From assembly GCA_902592375.1 (NCBI GenBank), contig CACJEG010000008.1, positions 1 to 43,032 on the forward strand: 43,032 nt of DNA, read 5' to 3'. Shown here piece by piece: positions 42,330-43,032 of the stretch. The notes below the pieces were generated by a model that did not search any database, had not been told where the DNA came from, and saw only the letters and a list, made by a program, of their open reading frames with translations. Within the stretch, counting starts at the first letter, position 1; each line of letters starts with the position of its first letter. The translations under genes were made by a program, and so were the position numbers. This DNA comes from an uncultured Pelagibacteraceae bacterium (GTDB taxonomy: Bacteria > Pseudomonadota > Alphaproteobacteria > Pelagibacterales > Pelagibacteraceae).

Positions 42330-42680
42330 ATGTCAGCAAATTTTCATCCTTTAATATATTTTATTGATTATTTGCTTGGGATCATCATGTGGACTCTTAT
42401 TGGAAGAGTAGCGATGAATATTTTTCAAAGAGAAGACTCACAATTCTTTTTTATGCGAGTATTTGTTAAATACACCAATCCTTTAATAAAACTATTTAAA
42501 CCAATAACACCCTCATTTATCATTGGACCATTAGTGCCCTTGTATGTTGCTTGGTTTTTCTACATGATTAGATTTTATCTAATGCCTTGGATCTTAGGCT
42601 ATTCGGTGATGGGGATGTTGTCATTTCCTTTGGAGAGTGAAATTTCTAGACAAATTTATCAATTTTTTAATTCATTTTAA
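42330..42680 (+). CDS. YggT-like membrane protein, function unknown
   Basis: A 116-residue membrane protein with helices at about 8-28 and 65-85 and a possible third near 86-100. The order helix, RVAMNIFQREDS, VFVKYTNPLIKLFKPITPSFIIGPLVPL, helix is reminiscent of one YggT repeat (the TNP-x3-LFKPI stretch), so it may be a distant relative. The function is unknown. It lies after the symporter terminator and 34 bases before rpe on the same strand. Confidence 0.7.
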   Translation: MSANFHPLIYFIDYLLGIIMWTLIGRVAMNIFQREDSQFFFMRVFVKYTNPLIKLFKPITPSFIIGPLVPLYVAWFFYMIRFYLMPWILGYSVMGMLSFPLESEISRQIYQFFNSF

Positions 42681-42714
42681 TTTTTAAAATTGATACTAGT
42701 TAACCTGGCACTCA

Positions 42715-43032
42715 ATGAAAAATATACAAATTTCACCATCGATTTTATCAGCTGATTTTAGTCAGTTAGGAGCAGAAATTAAGAGACTTGAAGAAGGTGG
42801 GGCAGATATGATTCATGTGGATGTTATGGATGGTCATTTTGTTCCTAATTTGACGATAGGACCGCCAGTAATCAAAGCCCTTCGAAAAAATTGTTCATTA
42901 AAATTTGATGTTCATTTAATGATATCACCAGTTCATAAATATATAGATGCTTATGCTGAAGCTGGAGCAGATATAATTACCATCCACCCCGAGGCAACTG
43001 ATAATTTAGAAAATTCAATTAAAAAAATAAAA
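42715..43032 (+). CDS. rpe: Ribulose-phosphate 3-epimerase (partial, 3' end outside window)
   Basis: The first 106 codons of a TIM-barrel epimerase interconverting ribulose-5-phosphate and xylulose-5-phosphate. SPSILSADFSQLG at the start, the metal/catalytic HVDVMDGHFVPN (H34, D36) and FDVHLMI (H67) are diagnostic. The frame is open at the window edge. Confidence 0.95.
   Translation, partial: MKNIQISPSILSADFSQLGAEIKRLEEGGADMIHVDVMDGHFVPNLTIGPPVIKALRKNCSLKFDVHLMISPVHKYIDAYAEAGADIITIHPEATDNLENSIKKIK

Noticed and set aside
1..43032. CRISPR arrays, insertion sequences, prophage or toxin-antitoxin modules
   Set aside because: No regularly spaced repeats, transposase, integrase, phage structural or recognisable toxin-antitoxin genes were seen.

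Overview
The window is strongly AT-rich, very gene-dense DNA. The longest stretch without a gene is about 180 bases, and many neighbouring genes overlap by 1-10 bases or are separated by a few. Gene content and order point to a streamlined marine alphaproteobacterium of the SAR11/Pelagibacter type: glcDEF glycolate oxidase, an IalB-like protein, DUF2794, yciB, several photolyase-like genes, argG, tsaD divergent from hemC-hemD, and acs beside a sodium:solute symporter. The taxonomic call is inference from content and composition, not from a marker-gene comparison. I see no rRNA, tRNA, CRISPR array, insertion sequence or prophage.

Region 1 (1-2774) holds a cut-off ABC solute-binding protein, a zinc alcohol dehydrogenase, and a divergent AcoR-like regulator that lacks the AAA+ sigma-54 domain. 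It looks like a small regulated cassette for uptake and oxidation of an alcohol or polyol. Region 2 (2781-11088, all minus strand) is a 2-hydroxyacid/glyoxylate block. It contains lldD-type FMN dehydrogenase, a class I aminotransferase, glcD-glcE-glcF, a glyoxylate/hydroxypyruvate reductase and 3-hydroxyisobutyrate dehydrogenase, and it could turn glycolate into glyoxylate and then glycine. Region 3 (11104-15739, minus) holds a PagL-like outer-membrane protein and the cytochrome c maturation genes ccmC-D-E-F-G-H, without ccmA, ccmB or ccmI. It is preceded by a leader with a long hairpin.

Region 4 (15918-21683) holds hspQ, yciB, DUF2794, a Bax-inhibitor-1 protein, an aldo/keto reductase, an IalB-like protein, argG, and a two-gene membrane pair ending in a PsiE-like protein. 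Region 5 (21690-28180) is a likely light/DNA-repair island. It has a photolyase-like protein with its domains in reverse order, a second PhrB-like cryptochrome/photolyase with a degraded Fe-S site, a 42-residue DUF2256 protein, a glutamine amidotransferase-like protein, an SDR without its catalytic tyrosine, a PQQ-type sugar dehydrogenase and a metallo-beta-lactamase-fold hydrolase. Region 6 (28175-31255) has an AEC permease, a TauD/TfdA dioxygenase overlapping a fluoroacetate-dehalogenase-like hydrolase, and two small membrane proteins.

Region 7 (31294-36269) is housekeeping: folD, yggT, mscS, hemD and hemC, with divergent tsaD. Region 8 (36275-43032) has a 2OG-Fe(II) oxygenase, an EVE-domain protein, acetyl-CoA synthetase with an unusual lysine-rich N-terminal tail, an unknown alphaproteobacterial protein, a DUF4212 plus symporter pair (probably acetate or another monocarboxylate), a membrane protein, and the start of rpe. 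Acs and the symporter together suggest acetate scavenging.

The most unusual items are the domain-swapped photolyase-like protein, the histone-like tail on Acs, the truncated AcoR-like regulator, the EF-hand loop inside the symporter, and the structured leader before ccmC.
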